Notes: a model not told the origin generated them from the letters alone. Counted from the stretch's first letter, positions 21,763 through 29,398 are shown. The stretch: 35,336 nucleotides of DNA from a virus (IMGVR_UViG_3300031616_000018:1-35336); one strand, 5' to 3'. Translations and numbers: made by a program.

Positions 21763-22034
21763 TGGCGTTCCGCCCAGTCGGCGATGCGGACGGCCAGCGA
21801 CTGATCGGGCGCTCCGGCGTCCCGTTCGGCGATCAACTGCCGCGTATAACACGCCGCATCCAGTAATTCCTCATACAGGTCCCGCAGGGCGTCCCGGCCG
21901 TTGAACGGCTGCAACGCCGTGCCGTACCGCTGGATACCGACCCGCAGGCGCACCGTCAGGTCGTCGATGACCATGCCCTGCACCGACGGGGAGCCGTTCG
22001 GGACCGGCCTGGGCTGTTCGGTCGGGGCGGTCAC
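21759..22034 (-). CDS. helical protein with a MazG-like EExxD pattern
   Basis: The protein has 91 residues from a GTG in a GTGA overlap. It belongs to a frequent actinophage type with RYGTALQPFNGRDALRDLYE and EELLDAACYTRQLIAERD. The YEELLDAA part resembles the EExxD element of MazG nucleotide hydrolases, but only one half of such a fold is visible, so I do not call it an enzyme. The role in the tail operon is unknown; it lies between the two tail chaperones. Confidence 0.66.
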   Translation of the reverse strand: MTAPTEQPRPVPNGSPSVQGMVIDDLTVRLRVGIQRYGTALQPFNGRDALRDLYEELLDAACYTRQLIAERDAGAPDQSLAVRIADWAERQ

Positions 22035-22387
22035 CTGCGCCGCCGGACCGGCGCTGCCGCCTTCTTCGCCGGGGACACCCCGTTGAACTTCTCGCCCGCC
22101 GCGCGGATCGACCCGAAGACCTCCTCGGCCGTGACCTCGCCTTCGATCATCGCGTCTTCGAGCCAGTCCTTGTCATCGTCCTTGACGACCATGCCGTCCA
22201 CGATCTTGCCGAGGGTGCCGAGGTTGCGGACCAGGCGGTCCCGCATCTCGTCCGACAACTCGTCAGCGTTTTCGATCTTGGGGAGGCCCCTGGAGACCCG
22301 GGCCAGCACGACCATCGCGCCGTCGGTCGGCTTACGCATCTCCACCTGACGGCCGCCCAGATCCACCAGCACCGTCAGTTCGGTCAT
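22031..22387 (-). CDS. tail assembly chaperone (first, G-like)
   Basis: The protein has 118 residues. The pattern VLVDLGGRQVEMRKPTDGA, then VVLARVSRGLP, followed by IVDGMVVKDDDKDWLEDAMI and GEVTAEEVFGSIRAAGE, is typical of actinophage tail assembly chaperones. The basic tail (PAKKAAAPVRRRR) ends it. It should bind the tape measure during tail assembly. I looked for a slippery heptamer near its end for a frameshifted product and saw none. It overlaps the papain-like gene as ATGA. Confidence 0.8.
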   Translation of the reverse strand: MTELTVLVDLGGRQVEMRKPTDGAMVVLARVSRGLPKIENADELSDEMRDRLVRNLGTLGKIVDGMVVKDDDKDWLEDAMIEGEVTAEEVFGSIRAAGEKFNGVSPAKKAAAPVRRRR

Positions 22388-23307
22388 GCGCTGAACCCCT
22401 TGCCCGGACCCCAGCCACGGAGCACAGCCGCCAGGCGCCGGTACTCGGGCAGAGCGTGGTGCTCCTTGGAGAAGTTCTCCCCGGCCGCCCACAGGTCGGC
22501 ATCGCCCGCGCCCGGGACCGGCGCGGGCGGGCCGGGCGGCGTCGGAACCGGCGCGGGCTGGCTCTTCGGCATCCAGAAGTACACGTCGCCCTGCTGCTGG
22601 CGCAGCATCCACCAGTCATCCACGGTCAGGTAGCACCGGCCATGGTCGCCGAAGTTCGGGCCCCACGAGTTGGGCATCCCGACCAGCATCTTGCCGGTGC
22701 CGTTGCGGGGGTCGTCGGCCGCCACGATCTCGTCAACGCAGAGGGCATGCCCGCCGGCCAGACCCGACTTGACGTCCACGGTCAGCAGGCCGGACGAAGG
22801 TGCGCCGAACATGCTGTTGTACCACGGGATACCGGTCTGGCCGGGCCGGTCCTGCAACGTCTCCAGGGAGCTGTCCAGGTCGCCGGCCATCTGATAGCCG
22901 GTGATGATGCCCGCCTCCTGCGCCACCTTGGCGCTGGTCAGCGTGTCCGATCCGGTGTCGTCGCCACCAGTTGGCGGATACGTGAACGTGCCCGGATAGC
23001 TGTCCTCACGGGTGTTACGGGCGTACCACGCGTACGCACCGGGCTGGTCCGGGCTGAACGCCCAGCTTGGCGCCCCGGGGGCGTAGAACGGCTCGTGATA
23101 CGAGCACGACAGGGCCGACTCGCCGGTACAGGAGCCCACCTGACCCTGGTCCAGGATGCCGACGGCATCTTGGTGCCGGACCGGCTTGATCGGCGCCAGG
23201 ATGGGCTGTAGGGCGTAGTTCCAGCTCCGACTGTCGAGCAGGCCATTGCAGCCGAGCAGCGGATGGAACGGCCGCACATCCTTGACGATCGTGTAAACCT
23301 CGGGCAT
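22384..23307 (-). CDS. papain-like (C1A) cysteine peptidase in the tail operon
   Basis: The protein has 307 residues. All landmarks of papain are present: Gln54 of the oxyanion hole and Cys60 in DQGQVGSCTGESA, His187 in LAGGHALCVDEI, and Asn213 in MPNSWGPNFGDHG. The Gln-to-Cys distance of six matches papain. Domain length (about residues 40-245) is normal, without a prodomain or signal peptide. A Pro linker (252-265) leads to a 40-residue C-terminal part (ADLWAAGENFSKEHHAL). It is coupled to the tail chaperone downstream. It could process a tail protein, act from the virion on the cell surface, or work inside the host; the substrate is unknown. Confidence 0.85.
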   Translation of the reverse strand: MPEVYTIVKDVRPFHPLLGCNGLLDSRSWNYALQPILAPIKPVRHQDAVGILDQGQVGSCTGESALSCSYHEPFYAPGAPSWAFSPDQPGAYAWYARNTREDSYPGTFTYPPTGGDDTGSDTLTSAKVAQEAGIITGYQMAGDLDSSLETLQDRPGQTGIPWYNSMFGAPSSGLLTVDVKSGLAGGHALCVDEIVAADDPRNGTGKMLVGMPNSWGPNFGDHGRCYLTVDDWWMLRQQQGDVYFWMPKSQPAPVPTPPGPPAPVPGAGDADLWAAGENFSKEHHALPEYRRLAAVLRGWGPGKGFSA

Positions 23308-23318
23308 TACTCCTCCTC

Positions 23319-23771
23319 CTACATGTTCCCGCCACCGAGGGCGTCAGCGGCGGCGGGGCTCTGCATCTTGTAGCCCTCGCTCGCCGCGACCTCACGGAGG
23401 GCGTCACGCAGCCACGGCTTCCCGTGTCTGGCTGGCTGATGGACCCACTTGCGGACCATCGGGCGGCCGTGCCAGATGAAGGCAAGGGCCTGCTTGGTGT
23501 TGGGGCGGATGACCAGCGCACGGCGCCCCTCGTGTACAGCCAGAGCATACTTGACGTTGGTGAAGACGTCGCCGGTGATGGCGTTGCTGCTGCTCTTGAT
23601 CCTGAACTGGTGGCTTGCGCGCAGGTTTCCGGTGTCGACGGGTGTCAGCACCCGGGCGCGGTTCAAGACCTTGATCGTCGTCTTGACGACCTCGCGGCCG
23701 ACGTCGTCCTGCAGGATCGCCTTGATGACGCCCTGATAGAGATCAACCTTGACCGACGTCACCCCGGACAT
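23319..23771 (-). CDS. HK97 gp10-like head-tail/tail-completion protein
   Basis: The protein has 150 residues; a strong GGAGGAGG lies before the ATG at 23771. The layout matches the HK97-gp10 type: IKAILQDDVGREVVKTTIKV, then LTPVDTGNLRASHQFR (the VDTGxLR hallmark), FTNVKYALAVHEG and PWLRDALREVA. These proteins form the neck or tail terminator ring. It overlaps 23743-23937 by 29 bases, which is longer than most overlaps here. Confidence 0.83.
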   Translation of the reverse strand: MSGVTSVKVDLYQGVIKAILQDDVGREVVKTTIKVLNRARVLTPVDTGNLRASHQFRIKSSSNAITGDVFTNVKYALAVHEGRRALVIRPNTKQALAFIWHGRPMVRKWVHQPARHGKPWLRDALREVAASEGYKMQSPAAADALGGGNM

Positions 23772-23937
23772 CTACGGCCTCCTCCGTCACGTCGCGAATA
23801 TAGCCAGTCTCGACGTGCCGCGTCGCCCAGCCCAGGTCGTCGGCGTCCTGCGTAAACCGGTCGCCGACGTCCAGGTTGCTGAAGCTCACCAGCACCTCGA
23901 ACGTGCGTTTTCCTACCCTGCGGGTCGTACCGGCCAT
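23743..23937 (-). CDS. small hypothetical protein, head-tail region
   Basis: The protein has 64 residues (RVGKRTFEVLVSFSNLDVG, then GYIRDVTEEAVDVRGDVG), probably beta-rich. It sits between the connector fusion and the gp10-like gene and shares 29 bases with the latter in another frame. The function is unknown. A short neck or accessory role is possible by position. Confidence 0.62.
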   Translation of the reverse strand: MAGTTRRVGKRTFEVLVSFSNLDVGDRFTQDADDLGWATRHVETGYIRDVTEEAVDVRGDVGQG

Positions 23938-23946
23938 GACGCCTCC

Positions 23947-25389
23947 TTAGCAGTCCGCGCACGGTGCGGGCACGGAAACGGTCACCAGCATTTTGCCACC
24001 GGTGCAGCCGCCCTCCACGGGCAGCGGCGACCACTCGCCGACCGCCCGGCGCTGCGTCGGCCGCCAGCAGCACGCCGCCGAGCGACGCATCAGCGTCTGA
24101 TGCTGCATCTGCGTCGCGGCGGCGGTAGCCCAGTCGGTGGTGTTGGGCGGATCGCGGTTCTCGAACGAATCGTCGGAGTCCGACCAGGGCATGCAGAACG
24201 CCACGCCCATCTCCAGCACCACGGCGTACGCCAGCGGCCCGCACGGCAACCACGAGTTGTCCGGTGCCGGGAAGCTGTCCCACGACGGGTAGATGTTCGC
24301 GATGCGAATCCAGGCCAGCCCGGCGCAGCACTCGTCGATGTTCTCGCCGATCAGCGGCCCGGTCTCCTGCCCAACCCGTAACTGGATGTACTTGGGCGGA
24401 CTCGGCAGGGTCGAAAGCTGATCGGTGAAGCAGGTCAGCAGCTCCTGCGCGACCGGCGAGCCGATCGGGTCGACAGGTCCCAGGGTCGGCACGTTCAGGG
24501 TGACCGTCATCCCACCGGTGGCGGTGAAGTGCGCGGCCAGATCCACGGTGTCCGGTCCGAGCGTTGCCGACATGCCACCGGTAGCCGTCAGGGCTGCCGA
24601 GAGGTCGGCCTCGCGGGTCAGGGCAGCGCCCAGGCCGCCCGTCGCGGTGAGGGCCGCCGACAGCGGCGCCTCGCGTAGCAGCGTGACGCTCAGGCTGCCG
24701 GCGCCGGTGAGGTTGGCGGCCAGGTCCACGACCACGGCGGTCTGCGCCAGGATCTCGACCCCGGAGATCGTCCACACCAGCGACCCTGCTGGCACCGACA
24801 GGCCGATGGTGGTGGCGCCGGCGGTGGGCTCCGGCGTGTAGCCGAAGTATTGGACGCTGTTCGACCCCACATGCCCGTCGAACAGGCCATCTTCGACGGT
24901 GGTCACCGGAGTGTAGGTGCGCCCGGCCGGGTCCCGGGAGTTTATCTCGCCCATGCCCCACGAGATCACCGAGTTGGGGGCGGTCGTAGTGAACGGGGCG
25001 GACATCGTGGCCGCGCTGCCCGTGATCGAGGTGAACACGGCCGGGGTCGCGGCCAGCATCGCGCTGGCCCAGCGTTCCACGACCATCGAATGCCGGGTCG
25101 AGGTCGTCGGCATTGCTGCAGAGATCGAAAACGACGCGGGAGATCCAGCCACGGTGCAGACATAGGTGGCCGACCAGCACTTGAATCCGCCCGGCGCGGC
25201 GACCTGCGCAAGCTGGTAGGTCTGCCCGCCGCCGGACGGCGCCGCCATCGGGGAATTGGTGTCCCACGTTGTCAGCTTGACGACGACCACTTCGCCGTTG
25301 GCCGGGGTGAAGGCGGGCGTCGTCAGCGTCGAGGTGTCGGTGCCCGGCGAATAGACCTCGTAGTGGGTGATCAGGCTCGGATTGGCCAT
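23947..25389 (-). CDS. head-tail connector protein fused to a beta-rich, repeat-bearing N-terminal region
   Basis: The protein has 480 residues in one open frame. Residues 1-215 form a beta-rich domain (NGEVVVVKLTTWDTNSPMA, then STRHSMVVERWASAMLAA and VWTISGVEILAQ) like Ig/head-fibre modules. Residues 216-300 hold four repeats of about 20 residues on the theme LTATGG-x-x-x-x-L. Residues 311-480 look like an actinophage connector: AQELLTCFTDQLSTLP, then DECCAGLAWIRIANIYPS, then CGPLAYAVVLEMGV and LPVEGGCTGG, with many Cys. Stand-alone versions usually start near residue 311; here no ATG or GTG lies at that point, so this looks like a true fusion. The connector part joins head to tail. Confidence 0.75.
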   Translation of the reverse strand: MANPSLITHYEVYSPGTDTSTLTTPAFTPANGEVVVVKLTTWDTNSPMAAPSGGGQTYQLAQVAAPGGFKCWSATYVCTVAGSPASFSISAAMPTTSTRHSMVVERWASAMLAATPAVFTSITGSAATMSAPFTTTAPNSVISWGMGEINSRDPAGRTYTPVTTVEDGLFDGHVGSNSVQYFGYTPEPTAGATTIGLSVPAGSLVWTISGVEILAQTAVVVDLAANLTGAGSLSVTLLREAPLSAALTATGGLGAALTREADLSAALTATGGMSATLGPDTVDLAAHFTATGGMTVTLNVPTLGPVDPIGSPVAQELLTCFTDQLSTLPSPPKYIQLRVGQETGPLIGENIDECCAGLAWIRIANIYPSWDSFPAPDNSWLPCGPLAYAVVLEMGVAFCMPWSDSDDSFENRDPPNTTDWATAAATQMQHQTLMRRSAACCWRPTQRRAVGEWSPLPVEGGCTGGKMLVTVSVPAPCADC

Positions 25390-25396
25390 GACCGCC

Positions 25397-25792
25397 TCAC
25401 TGCATCGTCAGGGTGAGCGCCCCCGCGAGGATCCGAAGGGTGTCGCCCAGGTTGGTGCTCTTCGGCGCGACGGCCGCACCCCACCAGTAGCGGAACGGAG
25501 TGCCGTTGCTGTCCCAGATTTCGACGCCCACGATCGTCGCGGCAGGCATGTTGGCGAACACGATATCGGCGGTGTTCGCCGTCGAGGTGGTGCCGGAGGC
25601 CGCCGGGAAGGTGACCGTCTGCGCCGCGTACGTCGACCCGCCGCCGTTGACGACCTCAGTGCCAGGGGTGGCATCGGAGCCGTTGGCCGTCATCAGCCGC
25701 ACCGACAGCGGCAGCGTGGGGGCGGTGGTGCTGTTGCCGGTAAGCCAGTTGAGAACGCGGGCTTCCGCTCCGTCGGTCAGGTTGTCGGACAT
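25397..25792 (-). CDS. Gp80-type head fibre/tail fibre-like protein
   Basis: The protein has 131 residues. The start (SDNLTDGAEARVLNWLTGNS) and the run PLSVRLMTANGSDATPGTEV match a common actinophage structural family (which I know as Gp80). WWGAAVAPKSTNLGDTLRIL near the end is typical. The fold is expected to be a small beta sandwich that decorates the virion. It lies between the head-tail adaptor and the connector fusion, whose N-terminal half has a similar overall composition. Confidence 0.75.
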   Translation of the reverse strand: MSDNLTDGAEARVLNWLTGNSTTAPTLPLSVRLMTANGSDATPGTEVVNGGGSTYAAQTVTFPAASGTTSTANTADIVFANMPAATIVGVEIWDSNGTPFRYWWGAAVAPKSTNLGDTLRILAGALTLTMQ

Positions 25793-25800
25793 CTGTTACC

Positions 25801-26610
25801 TCACGGCCAGGTGGTGATGCGGTTGGGGGACACGTCGAGGGAGAACACCTTCGGCGACTGCACGAGGCGCCCCGGGTTGAACTGCACGACGACCTGATCG
25901 ACCTCGTTGAGCCCGGTCAGCCCACGATCAAGATACGTGTTCACCCCGGGGAACTGGATGGAGACTCCCGAACGGGACAGCGACTGCATCCGCTGTGGCA
26001 GGCGGCAGGGCTGGCCCTTGATCGCCTTGCCGATCTCGCAGGCGAGGATCGACGCGGCGTCCAGCGCCTCATCGGGGACCGCGCGGCCGAACACGCCGGT
26101 CACGGTCCAGGTGTCCTTGACGCCCGGGTTCTTGTCGAGGTCCTGGCATTGCGGCCAGCAGGCGCCGTCGGTGCGCACCAGGATGTACCCGTTGTCGACG
26201 CGGTAGGCGGTCGGGTCGACGGTGGCCCCATCGACGATCACGGAGGTGATCGAGACGGTCTTGGGCAGCTCCACTTCGCAGGTGGCGCCGCAGCAGTTGA
26301 TGCCCGCGCATCCGGCGTTGTGCCACACGCCGTTCTGGATGTAGAGCGGGTAATACGTGTTTCCCTCGTCGGTGCCCCACGGGTTGATCAGGTTCACCGG
26401 GTACACCTGGTACAGCGGCGGCAGCAGGGGGGCGTTGCAGGGCCTGAGCGTGAGCGTGACGGTTCCGAACTGCCGACCGGTCAGTGAGTACACCGTGAAC
26501 GCCGCGAGCCGCAGGGCGAGCGCCTGCTGACTCGGGTTCAGGGATGTCCAGGTGTCCGAGCAGGACGGGAAGTTGACGACGGTCCACCCGTCCGGAACCG
26601 CGCTGACCAT
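25801..26610 (-). CDS. head-to-tail adaptor
   Basis: The protein has 269 residues, starting at an ATG in a TGATG overlap. It looks like actinophage head-tail adaptors: LNPSQQALALRLAAFTVYSL, then GRQFGTVTLTLRPC, a Cys-rich beta centre (HNAGCAGINCCGATCEVELP), VDNGYILVRTDGACWPQCQ, and a helical end (DEALDAASILACEIGKAIKG) with QSLSRSGVSIQF. It would dock on the portal and start the connector. Eight Cys residues are unusual for a cytoplasm-assembled part and may bind metal or form disulphides in the virion. Confidence 0.78.
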   Translation of the reverse strand: MVSAVPDGWTVVNFPSCSDTWTSLNPSQQALALRLAAFTVYSLTGRQFGTVTLTLRPCNAPLLPPLYQVYPVNLINPWGTDEGNTYYPLYIQNGVWHNAGCAGINCCGATCEVELPKTVSITSVIVDGATVDPTAYRVDNGYILVRTDGACWPQCQDLDKNPGVKDTWTVTGVFGRAVPDEALDAASILACEIGKAIKGQPCRLPQRMQSLSRSGVSIQFPGVNTYLDRGLTGLNEVDQVVVQFNPGRLVQSPKVFSLDVSPNRITTWP

Positions 26611-26924
26611 CAGCTGCCAACCGTCTCGTCGGTGCCGTCCCAGCGGAACTCGGCCACCGGGGCGTGCCGGGCGCAGGACACGCAGTACGTCGCGCCGTAG
26701 AAGCCGGGCTCCCGGGCGTAGGTCTCGGCCAGGGCCCGGCCCATAGTCGTCACCGATCCGCAGGAGATGTGCCGGTAGGACCGGCGTAGCGGGCGCACGA
26801 ACCCCTTGCCGCGCTCCTCGTCCGACAGGACCAGGTACGCCGCAGCCTGCGGGACACGCACGCCTTCAGGGTCGGCGCCGTGCGTCAGGTCGGAGTCCGA
26901 CGGGTCGTCGGTGAGCCTGGCCAT
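26610..26924 (-). CDS. zinc-binding-type protein of the head-tail region
   Basis: The protein has 104 residues. The ATG at 26924 lies close to the previous stop (TGAGATG). Conserved-looking parts are ISCGSVTTMGRALAETYARE, then GFYGATYCVSCARHAPVAEF and RWDGTDETVGS. A Cys (SCGS) and a CVSC pair plus His suggest one zinc site. I recall similar proteins in actinophage structural blocks, with no assigned role. It probably interacts with head-tail proteins. Confidence 0.7.
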   Translation of the reverse strand: MARLTDDPSDSDLTHGADPEGVRVPQAAAYLVLSDEERGKGFVRPLRRSYRHISCGSVTTMGRALAETYAREPGFYGATYCVSCARHAPVAEFRWDGTDETVGS

Positions 26925-26925
26925 C

Positions 26926-27321
26926 TCAGTGACGCCCCACGATCGACATCGAGAAGGTGACGGATGTCGGTGCGCCGCCGATCGTCCAGCGCAGCCGCGC
27001 CGACTGGGTGAACACGGCGTGCTGGGTGAGCTGGTTCGGAGCGCCAAACGTCGAGAAGCCGGGGCCGATATCGATGCCCCAGTTGGTGGCCACACCGACC
27101 GAACCGGACGACCAGACCTGCGACCAATCGCCGTTGGCGGTCTGCCGGTCCAGGAAGAAGGTGATGCTCGGCGAGGTTCCGCCCGCGAAGCTGACCACGT
27201 TCATGTCCAGGGCAAGATTGTCCTGCTCCGAGGTGTCGAACACGCGCGGGCTGGTCGAGGCGTCGTAGGCGGCCTGCGGCATGGCCAGCAGGGTCCTTGA
27301 GCCGTACACGGGGCTAGTCAC
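26926..27321 (-). CDS. probable virion structural protein
   Basis: The protein has 131 residues. A GTG at 27321 with AAGGAAAGGG upstream is the start. The sequence is beta-rich with Ser/Thr/Gln (NVVSFAGGTSPSITFFLDR, then NWGIDIGPGFSTFGAPNQL and ARLRWTIGGAPTSVTFSMS), like small decoration or tail-side proteins. It follows the hairpin at 27349-27383, after the major tail gene. The function is unknown. Confidence 0.68.
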   Translation of the reverse strand: MTSPVYGSRTLLAMPQAAYDASTSPRVFDTSEQDNLALDMNVVSFAGGTSPSITFFLDRQTANGDWSQVWSSGSVGVATNWGIDIGPGFSTFGAPNQLTQHAVFTQSARLRWTIGGAPTSVTFSMSIVGRH

Positions 27322-27348
27322 GAGCCGATCCCTTTCCTTAGGAGGGGG

Positions 27349-27383
27349 GCGGGGACCGGGAGTTTAGGCCGCCCGGTCCCCGC
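27349..27383 (-). terminator. 12-bp stem hairpin after the major tail gene
   Basis: GCGGGGACCGGG (27349-27360) is the exact inverse of CCCGGTCCCCGC (27372-27383), with an 11-base loop. On the minus strand it begins 17 bases after the stop of the major tail gene and ends before the next ribosome site. No T-run follows. It may be a partial terminator or a stabiliser of the upstream message, which would make major tail protein more abundant than the genes that follow. Confidence 0.65.
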
Positions 27384-27399
27384 GCTCTCGACCCCCCGG

Positions 27400-28092
27400 T
27401 CAGCTCGCGCAGCCGCACGAGGCGGCAGGCGGTGCCAGGTAAGTCCACTGGAGGTGCCGGTGCGTGTCGTTCGGCAGAGCGACAAGCAGGTTCTCGGCGG
27501 CGCCGGTCGTCATGTTAGCCAGCACGGTCTTCGGACCAGCGCCCCAGTTGGTGCCCTGCTTGGTGCGGCCCGTCACCGTGAACGAGACGGCACCGTTTTC
27601 GATCTTGAGATCCCCGACGGTGCCCTCCACCACGTTCGGCATCAGGAAATACCCGTACGGCACCAGCGAGAAGGTGCCGATCGTGACGCACTGCCCGGCA
27701 GCGATGTTCGTCCACACTTCGAGACCGAACTGCCCCGTCGCATAGTTGCCGGTGCGGGTCTGGAAACCCACGGCCGCCGGCGACGCGGCGTCGTTGAGGA
27801 CCAGCGTCGAGCCGGTCACCAGGTTGAACAACTCGGGGTCGACGTTGCAGAAGGTGATCGTCACGTCGATCCACTTCAATTGCTTCGGCGACTTCTCGTT
27901 GACGCTCATCACGCCAGCCGCGTTCAGGACGATGATCTCCTGACCCGACTCGACCTGATCCTGCATCTCCACCGAGACGAAGCCGGTCGAGACGGCCGAC
28001 ACGCAAGAACCCGTCTTCGGGGTACCGCACGAGTTGACCGACTGGACCCGCATGGTCGTGCCCTGGATGGGTGCCTGACATACGGCCGTCAT
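27400..28092 (-). CDS. major tail tube protein
   Basis: The protein has 230 residues. The sequence matches a large actinophage tail-tube type: AVCQAPIQGTTMRVQSVNS, then STGFVSVEMQDQVESGQEII, KQLKWIDVTITFCNVDPEL, VPYGYFLMPNVVEGTVGDLK and ENGAVSFTVTGRTKQGTNWG, ending LAPPAASCGCAS. The subunits stack as rings into the tail tube, with the tape measure inside. It lies before the adaptor genes, not after them as in many siphophages. A strong hairpin follows. Confidence 0.83.
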   Translation of the reverse strand: MTAVCQAPIQGTTMRVQSVNSCGTPKTGSCVSAVSTGFVSVEMQDQVESGQEIIVLNAAGVMSVNEKSPKQLKWIDVTITFCNVDPELFNLVTGSTLVLNDAASPAAVGFQTRTGNYATGQFGLEVWTNIAAGQCVTIGTFSLVPYGYFLMPNVVEGTVGDLKIENGAVSFTVTGRTKQGTNWGAGPKTVLANMTTGAAENLLVALPNDTHRHLQWTYLAPPAASCGCAS

Positions 28093-28095
28093 CTA

Positions 28096-28368
28096 CTAAC
28101 TCCCTGCCTTGCCGGGCCGGGCCTTGCGGGCCGGCGAGTTGTTCGGGTCGAGGAAGGGCTCCTCGGGGGCCGGCCAGCGGCCGGCGCGGTCGGCGTCGAA
28201 CGCCTCCTGCACATCCCCTGGCACCTGGAAGGACAGGGCAGCGTTGTGCTCGCCACGCTGCGCCACAATGGTCCGGACGTCGTAGCCTTTCTCGTCGGCC
28301 AACTGCAGCAGGCGCCCCGCCACCTCGTGGTGCGGCTCATGCAGATTAACGATCACGATTCCAGTCAT
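28096..28368 (-). CDS. small hypothetical protein of the capsid region
   Basis: The protein has 90 residues, from an ATG at 28368 with AAAGGTG upstream. It has a short alpha/beta start (TGIVIVNLHEPHHEVAGRL, then ADEKGYDVRTIVAQRGEHNA) and a Pro/basic end (NNSPARKARPGKAGS). No family is recognised. It is between a head protein and the major tail protein, so a virion-assembly role is possible. Confidence 0.66.
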   Translation of the reverse strand: MTGIVIVNLHEPHHEVAGRLLQLADEKGYDVRTIVAQRGEHNAALSFQVPGDVQEAFDADRAGRWPAPEEPFLDPNNSPARKARPGKAGS

Positions 28369-28382
28369 GGCATCACCTTTTC

Positions 28383-29318
28383 TCACCACTGCACCGTCGT
28401 GCCCGGGGTGGTGCTGCTGTTCGCCGTCATGGCCTGCAGAGCGATCAGGACGAAGAACGCCACACAGTCCACGGTGATCGCGTACGCCTGCTGGCCGATG
28501 GCCTGCCAGGCGTTGCCGGACCGGTCGAACGACTTCTCCGGTGGGTTGACCCACACCTTGTCGTCGCGCCACACGGTCACAGCGCCGGTGCCCACCATGT
28601 AGGCGGTACCGGCGGCCGGGGCTGAAGCGTCGTTGTTCGGCTTGTTGCCGGAGTAGCCACGCCCGAAGCTCCACGTGTTGCCCATCGGCGTGTACTGCAC
28701 GCCGGTCGGCCCCTTCGGAAGCTGCAGCGGGGTAGGCGACAGCATCCGCTCGGCCGCGAACGGCGACACCACCGGCCTGGCGTGGATGATGCCCGGATAG
28801 CTGTACTGCGACAGCGCATCTTCGAGCAGGCCGAGGCCGTATTCGATGGTGACCGGCGTCCCCGGCGTCGGGGTGAGATCGAGGATGCCGGTGCCGCCGT
28901 TCAGCTCCGGCCGCTGAAGCGCGGGCTGCACGTCGGCGTTGCCACCCCAGAACGCCTGCTCGGTGATGTACTGCGAATTGTCGTTCAGCCGGATACGGAC
29001 GCGCCGCTCAACCTCTGCGGCGTCGTACGGGAACGCCCCTGCCTTCAGCCCGGCGACGACCTGGAACGGCAGGCCGATGGCCGTGCCGTCGCACCCGTCG
29101 AGGGTGGTCCCGGCCACGATGGTCGGGTTGGAGCAGGAGGCCGCCGCGAGCAGGTGCGCGCTACCGCAGTGCTCTTCCAGGTACTGCACGCCGCCCACGT
29201 CGCCGTGGTCGGGCATGGGGAAAGGCCCGTTGGCGGTGGTGAACAGGCCGTACCGGATCGTGCCGACGTTGGGCTGCGGGACGAAGACCGGCCCGGTCAT
29301 CGGCGTCAAGGTGGCCAT
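28383..29318 (-). CDS. probable head structural protein
   Basis: The protein has 311 residues, in a TGATG overlap with the 26-residue gene upstream. It resembles a capsid-linked family of actinophages: RYGLFTTANGPFPMPDHGDV, GLPFQVVAGLKAGAFPYDA, then AEVERRVRIRLNDNSQYITE, IEYGLGLLEDALSQYSYPG, and VGTGAVTVWRDDKVWVNP. A hydrophobic segment closes it (AITVDCVAFFVLIALQAM). It may be a second capsid-type subunit (for example at pentamers) or a minor head protein, but I cannot assign it firmly. Confidence 0.7.
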   Translation of the reverse strand: MATLTPMTGPVFVPQPNVGTIRYGLFTTANGPFPMPDHGDVGGVQYLEEHCGSAHLLAAASCSNPTIVAGTTLDGCDGTAIGLPFQVVAGLKAGAFPYDAAEVERRVRIRLNDNSQYITEQAFWGGNADVQPALQRPELNGGTGILDLTPTPGTPVTIEYGLGLLEDALSQYSYPGIIHARPVVSPFAAERMLSPTPLQLPKGPTGVQYTPMGNTWSFGRGYSGNKPNNDASAPAAGTAYMVGTGAVTVWRDDKVWVNPPEKSFDRSGNAWQAIGQQAYAITVDCVAFFVLIALQAMTANSSTTPGTTVQW

Positions 29319-29398
29319 CAGTCGCTCACGGCCAGCAGGAAGATCGTTGCCGGTGCGCCCGCCGAGACGTAGCCGTACACCTGGTCACTCTTGAACAT
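29318..29398 (-). CDS. 26-residue microprotein after the capsid gene
   Basis: An ATG at 29396-29398 follows a very strong ribosome site (AGGAGGCGTGGA), and the TGA at 29318-29320 shares a base with the next ATG (TGATG). The product has a short polar start (FKSDQVYGYVSAG) and a hydrophobic end (ATIFLLAVSD). It could be a structural microprotein or a translational leader that raises expression of the head protein. It would be missed by length filters. Confidence 0.55.
   Translation of the reverse strand: MFKSDQVYGYVSAGAPATIFLLAVSD

Noticed and set aside
22031-22387. Programmed frameshift at the end of the first tail chaperone
   Set aside because: The last codons contain no slippery heptamer and the following frame encodes an unrelated helical protein.
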